Source: Diphasiastrum complanatum | Taxonomy: Eukaryota; Streptophyta; Lycopodiopsida; Lycopodiales; Lycopodiaceae | Direction: 5' to 3' | DNA length: 64,000 nucleotides | NCBI GenBank assembly: GCA_029204225.1 | Contig: CM055108.1 | Coordinates: forward strand, 1,078,217 to 1,142,216 | Part shown: piece by piece, positions 42,602 through 55,700 of the stretch | Numbering within the stretch: the first letter of the stretch is position 1 | Layout of the letters: each line of letters opens with the position of its first letter | Made by a program: the position numbers and the translations under genes | Notes under the pieces: model-generated | The model's input: the letters and a program-made list of their open reading frames with translations, nothing else | What the model was told of the DNA's origin: nothing | Database searches by the model: none

Positions 42602-44054
42602 TCATGGCAAGGTACCATTCCTTCGAGTTGAGTGCATCATGTACATCCTTCGGCTCCTCATGAGAAATAAATTAAGCATAATTAGTGGAGTTGATTTCCA
42701 CTTGCTTGCCTCTATCTTCATAGGTAAGCCTTCTAGGCTCGGATCTTTCTCTTTGAGATCTCCTTGGTGAAAAGATTCAAAGTGACTCCTCCTCAATTCT
42801 CGGCCCCATCTCTCCATGATAATCTTCAAGGGTGATGATTGGAGTATCTTTGTGAGAATCTTTGAACTCGGCCTCCTAAAGAATGTATTTTTGATCTTCA
42901 TGGAATATAACATCCCTACTCTCAATTGTAGTTGAGGTAGAGGGAACATATATTCTGTAAGCTTTCTTGTTGGATGCATATCCAACCATGATCCCTTTAA
43001 TAGAATTAGGATCATCTGTTTTCCTTGTTTCCAAGGGCACATTAACAAAGCAAGCACAAGCAAAAACTCTAAGGTGATCTACCTTAGGTTTCTTCCTAAA
43101 CAAGACTTCAAAAGGTGATTTTCCAGCAAGTGCATTGTGAGGTAATCTATTGCACAAATAGTTTGCACAATTTATAGCTTCACCCCAATAATCAATAGGC
43201 AAAGAAGCTGCTACCCGAATTGCTTTAGCACATTCACATAAAGATCTATTTTTCCTCTCAGCTACTCCATTTTGAGATGGAGAATAAGCACAAGAAAACT
43301 CTCTCTTTATTCCTTCACCTCCACAGTATTCATGAAACTTGTTGGAGATGTATTCACCTCCTCCATCACATATTAAAGCTTTAACTTTAAAAGAAAACTT
43401 TTTCTCAACATAAGCTTTGAAGATTAGGAAGTGATAAAAAATCATAGCCTTTGAAGAAAGTAGATACAACCAAGTATATCTAGTAAATTCATCAATAAAG
43501 GTGACAAAACATGTTGCACCACCAATACTTTTAGAAGATGAAAAATGTACATTTGAGTGTATAAGATCCAAAGGATGAGTAGTCTTTAGAAAAGACTTTT
43601 GATATGGCTTTCTTTGTGACTTTGCAATGGCACAAGCCTCACAAGGCTTGAAATCTTTAGAAAGAGATTTTGGAAGACCAATAGCCTTCACCTTATCAAC
43701 CATAGAAGACATAGATTTAAAGTTAGGATGACCCAACTTTCTTTGCCACAACTCCTCCTTAGATAACAAAGCAACTTCACAAAGGTTTGCATTCTCATAA
43801 GAATTCAACTTAAAAATTCCACCAGATCTAGATCCATCAGCAAGGATCTCATCATTCTCTATGATAAAACAAGTACTGGAGTTGAACTTTACATCACAAC
43901 CAATATCAAGCAACTTTCTCACACTAATTAAGTTCTTTGTGAGTTTTGGAATAAAAAGAGCATTAGAAAGTGCAAGTTTCAATGGAATGTTGCCAATTCC
44001 TTCTATTGGGCACTCATGATCATTAGCAGTATAAATAGATCTCTTGAGAGTCAT
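42602..44054 (-). pseudogene. Element C protease end, GAG-pre-integrase and integrase
   Basis: Open from 44054 to 42876. It has protease strands (FIPKLTKNLISVRKLLDIG), a GAG-pre-integrase ELWQRKLGHPNFKSM, then CEACAIAKSQRKPY. The integrase core has FIDEFTRYTWLYLLSSK, CDGGGEYISNKF and SQNGVAERKNRSL, followed by the C-terminal KPKVDHLRVFACACFV. A stop at 42876 and frame change to 43063-42602 follow. Most of the active-site surroundings are intact. Confidence 0.88.
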
Positions 44055-44178
44055 TTCTTCTAAACTAGATCTTGCTAAACAATCTAGAATCAGCTTACTG
44101 TGCTAATCACAAAGCTTAATCAAGATCAATCATACTTGTGGACATTCTCCACACGTGTGAATTCTGAAAATTTTGTCA
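44050..44178 (+). repeat. 3' end of element D 5' LTR (truncated)
   Basis: Plus-strand LTR remnant ending ACACGTGTGAATTC...TTTTGTCA immediately before the PBS. The upstream part is missing; it abuts element C head-to-head. Confidence 0.7.
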
Positions 44179-44191
44179 TGGTATCAGAGCC
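44179..44191 (+). promoter_or_regulatory. Primer-binding site of element D
   Basis: TGGTATCAGAGCC, the initiator-Met tRNA complement, directly after the LTR end at 44178. Confidence 0.88.
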
Positions 44192-44929
44192 AAATTAAGC
44201 TTTGCAAAATCTCTGATTGTACAAGAAACTGAGAGCTAAATCAAGTAAAAAAAGTAGTTTTGCATTTTTTTCTCACCTTTCTCTAAAGTGTATTGGGATC
44301 AAATCGGATTGAAACTGAATTTTCAGACCTGAAAAGTGGTAGTATGGAATTCTGGAATTTCGCACGTGTGAAAATCAAAGATTTTCAATCCCTTTGTTCT
44401 CCTTGCTAATAGATCCAAAGATAGCAGTGTTATAGCTTAATGGAAAGCTTATGATTTGTACTTTTTATAGAAACTAAAACCAAATCAATTTGATGTATTT
44501 AGCAAGAGCTATAAGCTCTTAAAGAGGATAGGGATAGGGCCAAAATCTGAGTGACAACATTTTGATTTGATTCAATTTTGCTTTGTTCTGAATCCATTGT
44601 TTTGAACATCCTACACAAGAAATGAGTTTAAACTACTGAACACTTTTGAGCCTTCTAAGAGTCAATTGTGTTTTCTTTTGAAACGTTTCACACGTGCCAA
44701 AAGTAGGATTCAAACTAGCCAAAGTGTCTCAATCAACTTTGTGTGTCTGATCTAGTTAACTTGTTTTGTGAAATATTTGAGAGTCATCTCAAATACAGTT
44801 GCAAGTGTTTCACATAGGAAGGTAGTACATCCTTGAAAATACCTATAGTGAAAGAGAGCAACAACTTTAAGTCTAATTGGAACAAGCTCAAACATATCTC
44901 AGTCCAATAACTAAGAAGTCTTCATTAAA

Positions 44930-45657
44930 ATGGCATCTCAGGGAGGATATCTTCTAGAAGCCAGTTCTAATTACTCAATTTGGAAGTTCAGAATGGAGTC
45001 TATTTTGATACTCCAGGATGTTATGGATATTGTGCTTGGTGTTGAGGAGGAGCCTCAAGCACAGGCTGAAATTTTTAAGTACAAGAAAAAAGCTAGAATG
45101 GCTCTACATTTCATTATTATGAATGTATCTAATGAAATTTTGAGAGAGATAGGACCTTGCACTACAGCCAAAGAAGCTTAAGATGCACTACAGACCATCT
45201 ATGAAGCAAAGAATACTTCTAGAATACTCACTCTTATGAACTAGATTCTCTAAAGTTTCCAAAGAAGTGAAGAGGTGCATCTAACTATGTTCTGAGTGTT
45301 AAAGATCTACATAGAGAGCTTTCCTGTGTTGGTGTTGCTATTAACCAAGATGAGCTAGTTCAAGTCATATTGAATGGCTTGAGAGATAACTATGATAATC
45401 TTGTTCAGTCTTTTGCTATTAAAGAGGAGTTGCCTAATCTAGAAACTCTCCAAGGAATTCTTATTTCTGAAAAAATCTAGGCAAAGCTATAAACTCTCTA
45501 GGATGAACAAACTCGAGCATGGTGGAAGTAACAAAGCCCTCTTTGTCAAAGGCAAGCAGAAAGGAAGGAGTAAGAACTGGTTCTCTCAAGCATCCAACAA
45601 AGACAAAGACAAAGATCGAGACAAAGATGGTGGAGAGGATGATACATCCTTTTCTAG
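44930..45657 (+). pseudogene. Element D gag, truncated
   Basis: Starts MASQGGYLLEASSNYS, with KKARMALHFIIMNVSNEILRE, a stop at 45179, then RILTLM, LVQVILNGLRDNYDNLVQ and a Lys/Asp-rich tail. Several stops and a frame change. It ends abruptly at about 45657, before the zinc knuckle. The preceding 740 bp are leader. Confidence 0.8.
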
Positions 45658-46595
45658 TTTTTGAACTGTTTCTTCAAAGTGAAGAAACTTCACCTTTCAT
45701 GAATTTGAGACTCAGCTCAACTTTCACTTTGAAATTTTTTAATGAAGTTGCAATGTGAATTGCACTTCAGTTCTTCAGGGCCCAATTTAACTTTCATCCA
45801 ATGGTTCTTTCAATCCAGCGGCCCTTCTTGTACACAATCCCCACCATGGATTCATGATCTCCTCAATTCGACGGTCCTGAGCGCTTTTGTGCACTGATAG
45901 AAGCTCTTCCAATCATAGTCCACTCCAAGACGCTACTGGTCTGGCCTGACTGGCCGCGCGTGACAGCCCTCATCCTTTTCTACGATTGCACCTCTCCAAA
46001 CTGACTTTTGCCTGATGGCAAACTCGTTTTTGGATCGATTTGAGCATGATCTGAGGCCTAGAGTAGGGTTGCCCTACTGATTCCAAGTCCGCAGAGTGTT
46101 CAAACGTGGAATTCTGTGGAGAAACGGTGATTTTAGCTCAACTTGACAAAGTGGCTTTTTTTACCTTTTACCGCAAATCTGCTAGGTTATTTGTCTACAG
46201 ACAAATCTCTGACATAAACCTCAGAATCTCTCCATGGCTGGTCGACAGTATAATAAGCTTCCTTCTTGTCCTTACAGCATCCAAAATGGTGCACAAACAG
46301 CGAAGAAATCACTAGTTATGTGTAGAAAACCGTAACCCCAAATCGGTTTCAATTTTCAACTAGCTTTAAAATTGTCAATTTTTCACCAATTTTTTCTCTG
46401 TCTGATGCTATGCATAGGCTAATAAGCCCTCTGCTGAGCTTGGCAAGCCTCTACAAACTAAAAACCATGCACCAATGTTTCTCTTTCCGTCAACCTGCCG
46501 TAAACCCCGAACTCTCAGAAGACTGTTCTTCTCCCGAAGCTCTCTTCAACGGTGACACTGTACTATGTACACTTCCTGTACGGCTCTGATACCAG
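45658..46595 (-). mobile_element. Copia leader remnant F with inverted PBS
   Basis: GGCTCTGATACCA at 46583-46595 is a minus-strand initiator-tRNA primer site. The sequence below it (46582 to about 45658) has the length and lack of coding of a Copia leader. No gag or second LTR is visible and the LTR side (above 46595) is not delimited. Confidence 0.4.
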
Positions 46596-46667
46596 CTTAG
46601 AATTTGCTTTGAATAGAAACACAGGTCATGCTACATAGTAACACAGAAAGAAAGGTACCAATAACCT

Positions 46668-46992
46668 GTCGTTTATTAGCGGCAGGTTGTTCGGACCATT
46701 TACTGAATAATCTGTCGCCAAAATGGCGTTGACATAAAGAATAGAGTCGGTCCAAAACCACCTTCCCTTTTCTATTGGCAATTGTATTTTCTTGAGGATC
46801 CACGTCATAATAAGGATTTGTGGATGACTCTTCGGTGGGGGCGGGAGCCGCGGCCGCTTGTGAGGGACCACCCTCATCTTGGCTAATAAGCATACTTTGC
46901 AGTTGTGTTTTCTGCTCAGGAGTTAATGATTCATATAATTTTTTTACAAAGTCTCCCAAGCTTTCACCACTGCCTAACCCCGACATGATTAC
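46668..46992 (-). CDS. Unidentified exon divergent to CACTA TNP2
   Basis: Minus-strand ATG at 46992 opens MSGLGSGESLGDFVKKLYE, then LTPEQKTQLQSMLI and an Ala/Pro-rich linker. It ends in SKWSEQPAANKRQ before a GT donor (GTTATTGG). It looks like a genuine first exon of about 108 codons. No domain is recognised. It lies divergent to the CACTA TNP2 at 52.7 kb, separated only by the inserted element E, so it may be the first exon of that transposon's TNP1-type gene. Confidence 0.4.
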
Positions 46993-47013
46993 TACATTCA
47001 TAAACATGTAATA

Positions 47014-47664
47014 TGTGAAGGATTTCAGATCATTCAAAATCCAATCCATGTCCCTGATCTTTGGTTACAAAAAAGAACAAACCAACAATCTTGCCAATGT
47101 AGAAAAATCAGCATCTACATACAAAATGAGATGCAAACTCTAAGAGATATTGATCAAACATGAAACAAAACATAAAATATGTTTGTTGTCCATACAATTA
47201 CAGTACCCTACTGTATTTCACACGTGTGGAACAAAAAATAGCAATAAATGAGCATTCTACACACAAGATTGCAAGATAACACCAAGATAGTGTACCAATG
47301 AGTAGTAGAACCCAAAGAGAACCATCTATAATGATGAAATGAGAGAGAAGAGAGAAGATGTGTCTCTCCATGAGTTACATCCTTTTATAGAGTTTTCAAA
47401 CCCTATTTGGCCACTTGGCTTTCCCTCCAATATGTAAACCCTACTATTTTTGGGTCTAGATTCAGTGTACCCAAAGTTCAAATTTGAATCTCTCTCAAAC
47501 TCGACTACCAACTTTCCCACACTCTCAAAAAGTGTTTATTGAATGTATTTTAACCTAATATAACCTCAAAAAGTTTATCTCTAAGTCTAAAATGAGTTTT
47601 GGCCTCTTATTGACAATTTACCAAAATATGACTAAACTAGATAAACTAGTTGAAATCTCTCACA
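47014..47664 (-). repeat. 3' LTR of element E
   Basis: 651 bp, TGTGAGAGATTTC...ATCCTTCACA on the minus strand. Differs from the 5' LTR by scattered substitutions and about 17 bp that the 5' LTR lacks near its end. Confidence 0.9.
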
Positions 47665-47674
47665 CTCCCTCTTC

Positions 47675-49348
47675 AACTAGTTTTAGCATAGTTTTGACAA
47701 TAGAACTTTGATCCAACTTTAGAATGATCTCCATCCTAAGTATATATCTCCTTTCTAAGGTTCTAAAGTATCTTTCATAATTGATATAGAGAATAGTGTC
47801 CAAATTGGATGCTTCACTATTTCTTACATCAATTTTACACATCAAGATATAACTAGAACACGAAGAACCAAATAGAATATGAATGAAATGATTCCTCCAT
47901 ATTTCAAACTTTGAACTCTCTGGAAAATTATAGCAACCAAACAATAAATGTGAGTGATGACCATTTGCTCGCTTGTCTCCTCCAACTTTGTCCTTTCTTG
48001 ATATGTCTCCACCATAAAACTCCATGAATAAGCCTCCATCTCCATCTTGCCACAAGAAACCATCAAACCTTGGAAGTTCATGAGTAGGTGAGTACATAAA
48101 TGATGCAAATCCAGCACCACATGACTCCATAAACCAAGTAGGTTGCACTAGTCCATCTTCAAGATCTACTTGACACAAGAAAATGACCATGAATGCACCA
48201 AAAATTGACAATCTCCAAACATTGGCATCAAGTAACTCAACACTTGAGAACTTGATCATGGATGAGTGATAACATGAACCTCCAATAGCTTCATTTCCAT
48301 CAGCAAAACCAGCCAAGAATTCTAGTACAACTCCGACAATAAGATATTGCAAGACAATGTAGCTAGTTTGTCCATATCTTGACAATTTGCACACATCCAC
48401 ATGAAACAGCTCAAACATGAGATAGAACAAGTAAAGTAAACTTGAACAACACTTCTTTGCTTCTCTTTTGACCTTAATTGAGTCTTCACACATCTGCACA
48501 AATAGATCCAAAACATCTTTGCCAAATGACCCTCCTTTGATGCTCTTGACTAGCTCCAAATTGCCACCTTTTCTTTTGTGTTGTTAAAGCCCTTTGAGAC
48601 CAACCTCTCAATCTTCCTCTTCACCATCAAAGTAATTGAACAAATTTTTTTTTCCAAATCCATTACTTGCTTTTCCAATATGAAAACCATGAGAACCAAT
48701 ATCTACTTGCATAGCATTATCTACACAAGACAATTCTCCAAAACATCTGAGTAAAGCAAAGTGAGTCGCTTCCACTTGCTTACCTTTCTCTTGATCATCA
48801 AAGATATCAAATATATGAATATCTTCAGACCTGAACCTCTGGAAATACTCTCTCTCAAACACATGATCAATATCCAACAAGATCTCATCAATGCTTGATC
48901 TTGAATTTCCACAAAGCTTAGTGAAAATAATGTCACCAATGTCACCATCATAAATCAAAAGATAGATTCCAAACTTTTCATCCAACATGAAGTAGAGTAG
49001 GTGAAGATGAGTATCAAACCTGATAAATCCGGCCTTCTTGAGTCCATAACAAACCTCAATAAGCTCACCACTGAAATCTCCCTTGCCTTGAAGAGATTGA
49101 TTCTCGATTTACTCCATGTAGTCTTCTCCAACCAACCTTTTGCCATCTCAATCACGAGTGATCAATTCATAATCATAGAATCCTTTGAGTTGATGAAGAG
49201 ATGTGAGATCCATGCCTTGGATCTTCCCGAGAACCAATCTCCCATTGCTCTTTCCTTCATAAGACTCCCTCTTAATGATTGCATCATAAGAAGTAGAAAC
49301 CTCAAAAACATTAGAAGCCATGAAAAAAATGATTAGTACCTTCAACAT
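47675..49348 (-). pseudogene. Non-pol coding region of element E
   Basis: Minus-strand frames 49348-49148, 48988-48608 and 48559-47660 show long openness but no integrase, RT or RNase H motif. The last frame has several hydrophobic and Cys-rich stretches, SSKFEIWRNHFIHILF and NSEASNLDTIL. The first has ASNVFEVSTSYDAII. The SSK...HF...EAS..DT.IL pattern parallels element A at 19570-19690. No family is recognised. Stops separate the frames, so it may be several exons or a decayed ORF. Confidence 0.45.
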
Positions 49349-50096
49349 AAAGGATGATTGAAGTACTCTCTTTTTTCAAACAAGAACTTCTATTCAATGT
49401 TTTAGGTAATGGCTCATTTGATAATGATTCTCCCTCACTATCATTCACAATGACATCATTCAAAGTACCCCCTACTTTGAACTCTTCACATACTTCTCTT
49501 CTTCTTGACTTGTGACTATCTCCCTCACCAAGTCTCTTGATAGAACCATTTGATCTACTCTCTTTATGAAGACATGTGACTCCACTTGCTGGAAAAATGA
49601 CTTTCTTGGACTCATCACAAAATAATATAGAAGAACCACTTCCTTCATGCATGCACCTAGCAACATCTTTTTCCATATGATCAAAGAAATCATTAACAAC
49701 AACCTTTTCCAAGGAAGAACCTTCACCTCCATTGATGAAGTTAGCTCTTTCCGTACCTTTTGCATGTTTGAACTTGCCATGAAGAACCATTGAAACACCA
49801 TCATTATCTTCAAGACTAGCCAAGTTAGCACAAAGATGAACATCTCCAAGAAGCATATTAGATCTTGACCTAGATCTAGCATAATGAAGCTTTTTAGACT
49901 TTGCATAAGATCCACCAATCTTATTGATGCTAAAAGGGAACTTTGGAAAGCTAAGACCAATCTCCTTTTCCATTCCATTCTTTTTGTTAGCCATAACAAA
50001 AGCATCAAGTAGAAAAAGTCTACCTTGTCTATTGCCCCTAGCAACCAAGATTTCTTCCTTTTTAGTGAAACAAGCATCACCACCAAACTTTACCAT
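49311..50096 (-). pseudogene. Element E post-protease ORF
   Basis: Frame following the protease: FGGDACFTKKEEILVARGNRQGRLF then about 200 residues rich in Ser, Gly, Lys and Glu. The first part occupies the position of the Copia protease C-terminus / GAG-pre-integrase (compare GEILAYGSRFEGIYKL in element A). The rest has no recognised domain. Confidence 0.5.
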
Positions 50097-50099
50097 GTA

Positions 50100-51249
50100 T
50101 CATTTCTCTATCATTTGACCAACACTTAGCAAATTCTTTGAAAGTGAAGGAATGTAAAGAACACCATCAAGCCTTGCTTTCTTGTAAGTAGAGAGACAAA
50201 TAGGAATTGAACCAATACCTTCAATCACACACTCACCACCATTGGCCATGTGAATTGCTTTCTTGGCTCCATCATAAGTGACCAAAGAAGTAAAGAACTC
50301 CTTGTGACTAGTCATGTGTGAACTAGCTCCACTATCAATCCACCATGAATCTTTGTCACCTTCACTTGATATTGGATTTGAAGAACACATGAAAAAAGAA
50401 TTACAACCACCTAGATCCTCATCCTTAGTAGTAAAGTTGATTTGCTTGCTACCTTCATCTCTTTGCTTCTTCAAACATTCATTTGCAAAATGCCCTTTGA
50501 TTCCACAATAAAAACATTTCAACTTAGACTTATCTTTTTTTTTTGCCAAAAGAAGAAGTCTTACCTTGATCTTGCCCTTTAGACCACTTGCCTTTGCCTT
50601 TTCCCTTGAACTTGCCTTTGATGAACATAGCCTCCTCTTCATAATGAGATGTTGATGTAGATCCACCTCTTCTTGATTGAAGCCTATACTCCTCATTCAC
50701 CAAAATCTCTTGCAAATCCACAATACTTGGCAAAGTCTTCTGAATAGCAAAACTTTGAACAAGATTAGCATGATCATCCAACAAGCCATTAAGTATAACT
50801 TGAACAAGTTTTACCTCCTTAATGCTTTCATCAATACATGCTAACTTATCATTGAATGCTTTAACCCTCAAAACAAAAGCATGAGTACTCTCTTCCTTCT
50901 TTTGCAAACTTTGAAAGATTTGCCTCCTAAGAGTAAGCACTCTTAATGTAGACTTGGATTCATAAAGCTTCTTCAAAGCTTCCCAAGCCTCCAAAGATGA
51001 TGTGCACTTACCAACTTCCTTGAGAAGTTCATTGGTAACATTCATCTTTATCATGTGTAGAGCTTTCTTTGCTCTCTTGTCATACCTCACTTGATCTTGA
51101 GGTGCTTGAGGTCTCTCCTCCACACCTGCAACAATCTCCATCGACTCATTCATCTCCAATAAGGACTCCATCCTCTCCTTCCAAGTAGAATAGTTGATTG
51201 AGGTAAGCCTATCATTGCTCTCCAACATAAAGCCTCCACTTGTATCCAT
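50100..51249 (-). pseudogene. Element E gag and protease
   Basis: Minus-strand gag starting MDTSGGFMLESNDRLTSINY, with KRAKKALHMIKMNV, LRVLTLRRQIFQSLQKKEES, LVQVILNGLLDDHANLVQ and a basic FKGKGKGKWSKG tail. After a frameshift at about 50540 (in an A-rich run) come the zinc knuckle CFYCGIKGHFANEC and protease motif WWIDSGASSHMTS, then LSKNLLSVGQMIEK. Apart from the one frameshift and the stop after it, this is well preserved. Confidence 0.88.
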
Positions 51250-51850
51250 GTTGAAGTGACCTGACCTTCTCTTTCAACCTGTTCCAATGCACAAAGCACT
51301 CTGTTGAATGTCAACAAATTAACTCATGAAGAAATCACAAAGATATGAAACCTCTCAAATCTCTTTTAGCACTTCTAACTAGAAAATCGACACATAGAAT
51401 AGTGAGATCTTGATCAACCTATGATCTATCCTCAATTTAATGATTCTTGCCACTTTCTAGGAATGAAACACACTCAAATGAAGTATAGTAACCTCACAAA
51501 CTAGAGATCCAATCAAAATTAGGGTTTTGACAAAATCACAAAAAATTAAATATCTCAAATTCTACATGCAATTTTTAGAAACTTGATATATCTTCTTGTA
51601 GACTCCAATGAGAACTTCCTAATGCACCAAAAATCATCTAAATCTAGTAAGCCAAGTGTGAAATCAGAATTGATCAAGTATATAGCCCTACATTGAGTTT
51701 TGACCTACAAAAGATCAATTCTACACATGCAAAAATGCTGATTTTTGAATAAAAATCAATCTAGCATGCTCTAGCATTGGTAGCTCCTCCAAACCCTTGC
51801 TAAAGATGGCTGATCCTTTCATAACCTAGAACACAAGAGCTATGATACCA

Positions 51851-52488
51851 TGTGAAGGATTTCAGATCATTGTCCCTGATCTTTGGTTATAAAAAGGAGC
51901 AAACCAACAATCCTGCCAATGTAGAAAAATCAGCATCTACATACAAAATGAGATGCAAAATCTAAGAGATATTGATCAAACATGAACCAAAACATAAAAT
52001 ATATTTTTTGTCTGTCAATTACAGTACCCTACTGTATTTCACACGTGTGGAACTGAAAATAGCAATAAATGAGCATTCTACACACAAGATTGCAAGATAA
52101 CACCAAGATAGTGCACCAATGAGTAGTAGAACCCAAAGAGAACCATGTATAATGATGAAATGAGAGAGAGAAGAGAGAAGATGTGTCTCTCCACGAGTTA
52201 CATCATTTTATAGAGTTTTCAAACCCTATTTGGCCACTTGGCTTTCCCTCCAAGATGTAAACCCTACTATTTTTGGGTCTAGATTCAATGTACCCAAAGT
52301 TCAAATTTGATTCTCTCTCAAACTCGGCTACCAACTTTTTCACACTTTAAAAAAGTGTTTATTGAATGTATTTTAAACTAATATAACTTCAAAAAGTTTA
52401 TCTCTAAGTCTAAAATGAGTTTTGGCCTCTTATTGACAATTTACCAAAATGTGACTAAACTAGACTAAACTAGTTGAAATCTCTCACA
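51851..52488 (-). repeat. 5' LTR of element E
   Basis: 638 bp. Ends next to the PBS-like sequence at 51850. Same family as 13884-14537. Confidence 0.9.
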
Positions 52489-52749
52489 TAATACATTACA
52501 ATAAACCCTAATATATTGAAATGAAGTAGAAAAGAAAATTGATTACAGAATTTTAATGCATATTGGAGTGGGACTTTCATACCTATGTTAACAAAAGAAG
52601 AGAGATATGCGTGTAGAGCTCGAGCCTGCACCAAGATGCAAAAGAATCATATAAGCAACAATGTATAAGAATAGTACTATCTAAAAATTTAAACATTAGA
52701 ATCATACAATAATTTTATGCTATTTGTGTTTTGTACTTGTGCATATATG

Positions 52750-55700
52750 CAGTTTATCACAACGAGATGAATTACATTTAGATCAGTCTAGCGATGAAGA
52801 CACTACTCAAGTTAACAGGGTAAGTAATAAACAGGCGTGTTTTCTTGTTCATAAAAATTTTGTTATTATATGATTGTTTTTTATTATAATCTTCGTCAAT
52901 CTATATATGTCACTTATGGAATTTGTTTCATGTGTGTAGCTAATACATTGAATGCCATTCTACAAAGTTGATCCATCCGTGTTTAGTTACAATCAACGTC
53001 AACTTTTGATAGACATGAGAAAACAAAGAATGAAACAAATTGAAGAGGCAAACACAATTGAAAAAGAGAATAATCAACTTGATTCTAATGATTATGATGA
53101 TGAGGTGCAACACGATGAAGCAATGCACAACATGTTTGAATCTTACTTTGAAACAAATGAGAATGATGATATGCATGCATCTTCTAATGAAAATGGAGAT
53201 CACGAACAATTTGAGATGGATGAAGACGAGATTCTATAGTGCAAGGAGGTAGACACTCCTCTATATCCTGGAGCATCCATTTTGAGACTAGCTACGTCAA
53301 TTCTTATTCTAAACCTTCAAGCAACATACAATTGGAGTGCTCGTAGCGTGACATCTTTATTCGGGTACTTAACGCATAACACAACTATTATACTTTATAG
53401 CGTATTTACATTAAGTTTTTTTTTTTCTTTTCTAACAACTCACATTGCTCTTTTTTTAGATTGTTGCATCGAATACTTCCGAAAGAAAATGTGATATCTA
53501 AAACATAAAAAGAAGCACGAAAGATGATCACCGTGCTTGGAATGGATTACAACACAATACATGCATGTACAGAAGACCATGTTCTATATTGAGGTGAGCA
53601 TTCAGAAAAGCTTCAATGTCCAATGTGTAATGCTTCACGTTTTCGAGATGATGTACAAGGGGATAAAGTGCCACGAAAAGTGTTACGACATTTTTCAATT
53701 ATCCCACGATTGCAATGTTTATTTCGATGTAAATCTTTGGCACAACTAGTGGATTGGCATGTCAAAAATTGATCTACGGATGATGTGATGTGAGTACCAA
53801 GTGATTCACCTGCATGGAAACATATTGAAGACCAATGGCCCGAGTTTAGAAACGAACCTTGTAATTTGAGATTTGGCCTTGCTATGGATGGCGTAAATCT
53901 TTTTAGCATTCAAGCGTCAACTTGGTCCACATGGCCAGTTTTGCTCGTTAATTATAACATACCTCCATGGTTGAGTATTAAAACGGGACACTTGTTATTG
54001 GCTTTATTGATTCCAGAAAAGTACAAGGCCAAGAACATGGATGTGTATCTTGCACCTTTGGTCGATGAATTCTGCATTCTTTGGAATGGTATTCACACTT
54101 ACGACATCTCGAGACCTTTACAACAACAGAACTTTATTGTTCATGGAATTCTAATGTGGACGATGCATGACTACCCTGGTTTAAGCGAATTTTAGGTATT
54201 GATATAATGAATCTAATCCGTTTTAGGGTTTAACGTTTGATTATATATAACTAAGCTTATGTTTAAACTGGTTTATGAACTATGCAGATTTATTCACATT
54301 GGGTTACAATGCATGTTATATTTGTGGACCACTTTTGGAGGGTCGACATAGCACAAATATGTTAAAAAAAGTGGTGTACAAAAATCATCGCAAATACTTG
54401 CTAGTTGATCATCCCTTTCAAAGGTTGAATAGGCAATTTTTTGGAGGGCGAGGAGATAATCCTCTACCTACACCACCACCCCCATGCATGGGAGTAGCAG
54501 AATGGCATGGTGAATGGCTTAAACATCACGACGTTAATTCTTCATAGAATGAATCCATTGATGGTATGAAACGGTTGTCTATTTTTCATAAATTACCCTA
54601 TTGGAGGAATTTATTGATAAACCATCTATTGGATCCTAAGGACATATTCAAAAACGACGGTGAATCCTTATGGAACCACATCATTGGCATAAAAGACAAC
54701 TCCACAGCTCGTAAAGATCTACAAGCAGCCGATGTGAAAAGACCCTATTGGATTCAATACACCGAAGGTGGAGATGAGATTCTACCTAGCGTGCCGTGGA
54801 TTCTTACAAAATAGCAACTCTCATATGTTAAACGTGTCATAAAACAAATGAGAACTCCAACAGGCTATGCACATTCTTTATGCAAGTCATTTACCAAAGA
54901 TGGTGAATTAAGTGGATTGAATCATATGATTGGCATAAGATGTTGCAATTCATACTTCTACTTTCTATTCGAGGTCTCTTCAACGATGACATACAAAATA
55001 CGCTTTACAATTTGTCATCGATGATTAGGTTTGTATATTTTTTTAAGCACTTGTATAAATATGTGATATTTCAATTTTTTTATGTGCTAAACAATCTAAT
55101 GTACTATCAATCTTGCAGGTGGATTTCCTCACTGAGAAATAAAAAATAGTGAATTGGATTCCATGAAAATCCAAATGATTGAAATGGTAGTTTGTTGGAG
55201 AGTGATTTTCCAGCTTTCTTTTTGGATATGTGTTCATCTTCTAGTGCATTTGTCAAAGAAGTATCAATTGCAGGACCTGTGCACACGAGATGGATGTTCT
55301 ACCTTGAGCACTTTATGAAAGTTTTGAAGGGCTTTGTGAGACAAAAGGCAAGGCCAAAAGTAGCATTGCAGAAAATTGTACAAGATTCTTTGTTTTATAT
55401 CACCGAAATAATCTCACAATTGCATCCTGCAAGTCCAAAAATGTTGTGTGAAGAAGAAGATGAACATGATAAGCGTGAAGTACCACAACAAAATGGTGTG
55501 CAAAAAAGACTTTCACCTCAATTAAAAGAGAAAATAACAACATTCATATTATATAATTGTGGACAAATGAAAAAGTGTATTTCAAGGTATGAAGAAGCCA
55601 AAAAGGAAAAAAACATAACATTGAAATGAAGAAGAAATATCAATCGAAGAAGAAGAAGGGCGTTGGAGAACGACGAACCTTTGGAGCCTTTACCTTCAAA

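Larger units (their letters stand above)
47014..52488 (-). mobile_element. Complete non-autonomous Copia-type element E (TSD TAATA)
   Basis: 5,475-bp minus-strand element with LTRs 51851-52488 (5') and 47014-47664 (3'), flanked by the exact duplication TAATA (47009-47013 and 52489-52493). The PBS-like TGGTATCATAGCT (51850-51838) adjoins the 5' LTR and a GAAGAGGGAG tract (47674-47665) adjoins the 3' LTR. Contains gag, zinc knuckle and protease but no integrase, RT or RNase H; about 2.4 kb of non-pol sequence takes their place. Confidence 0.9.
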
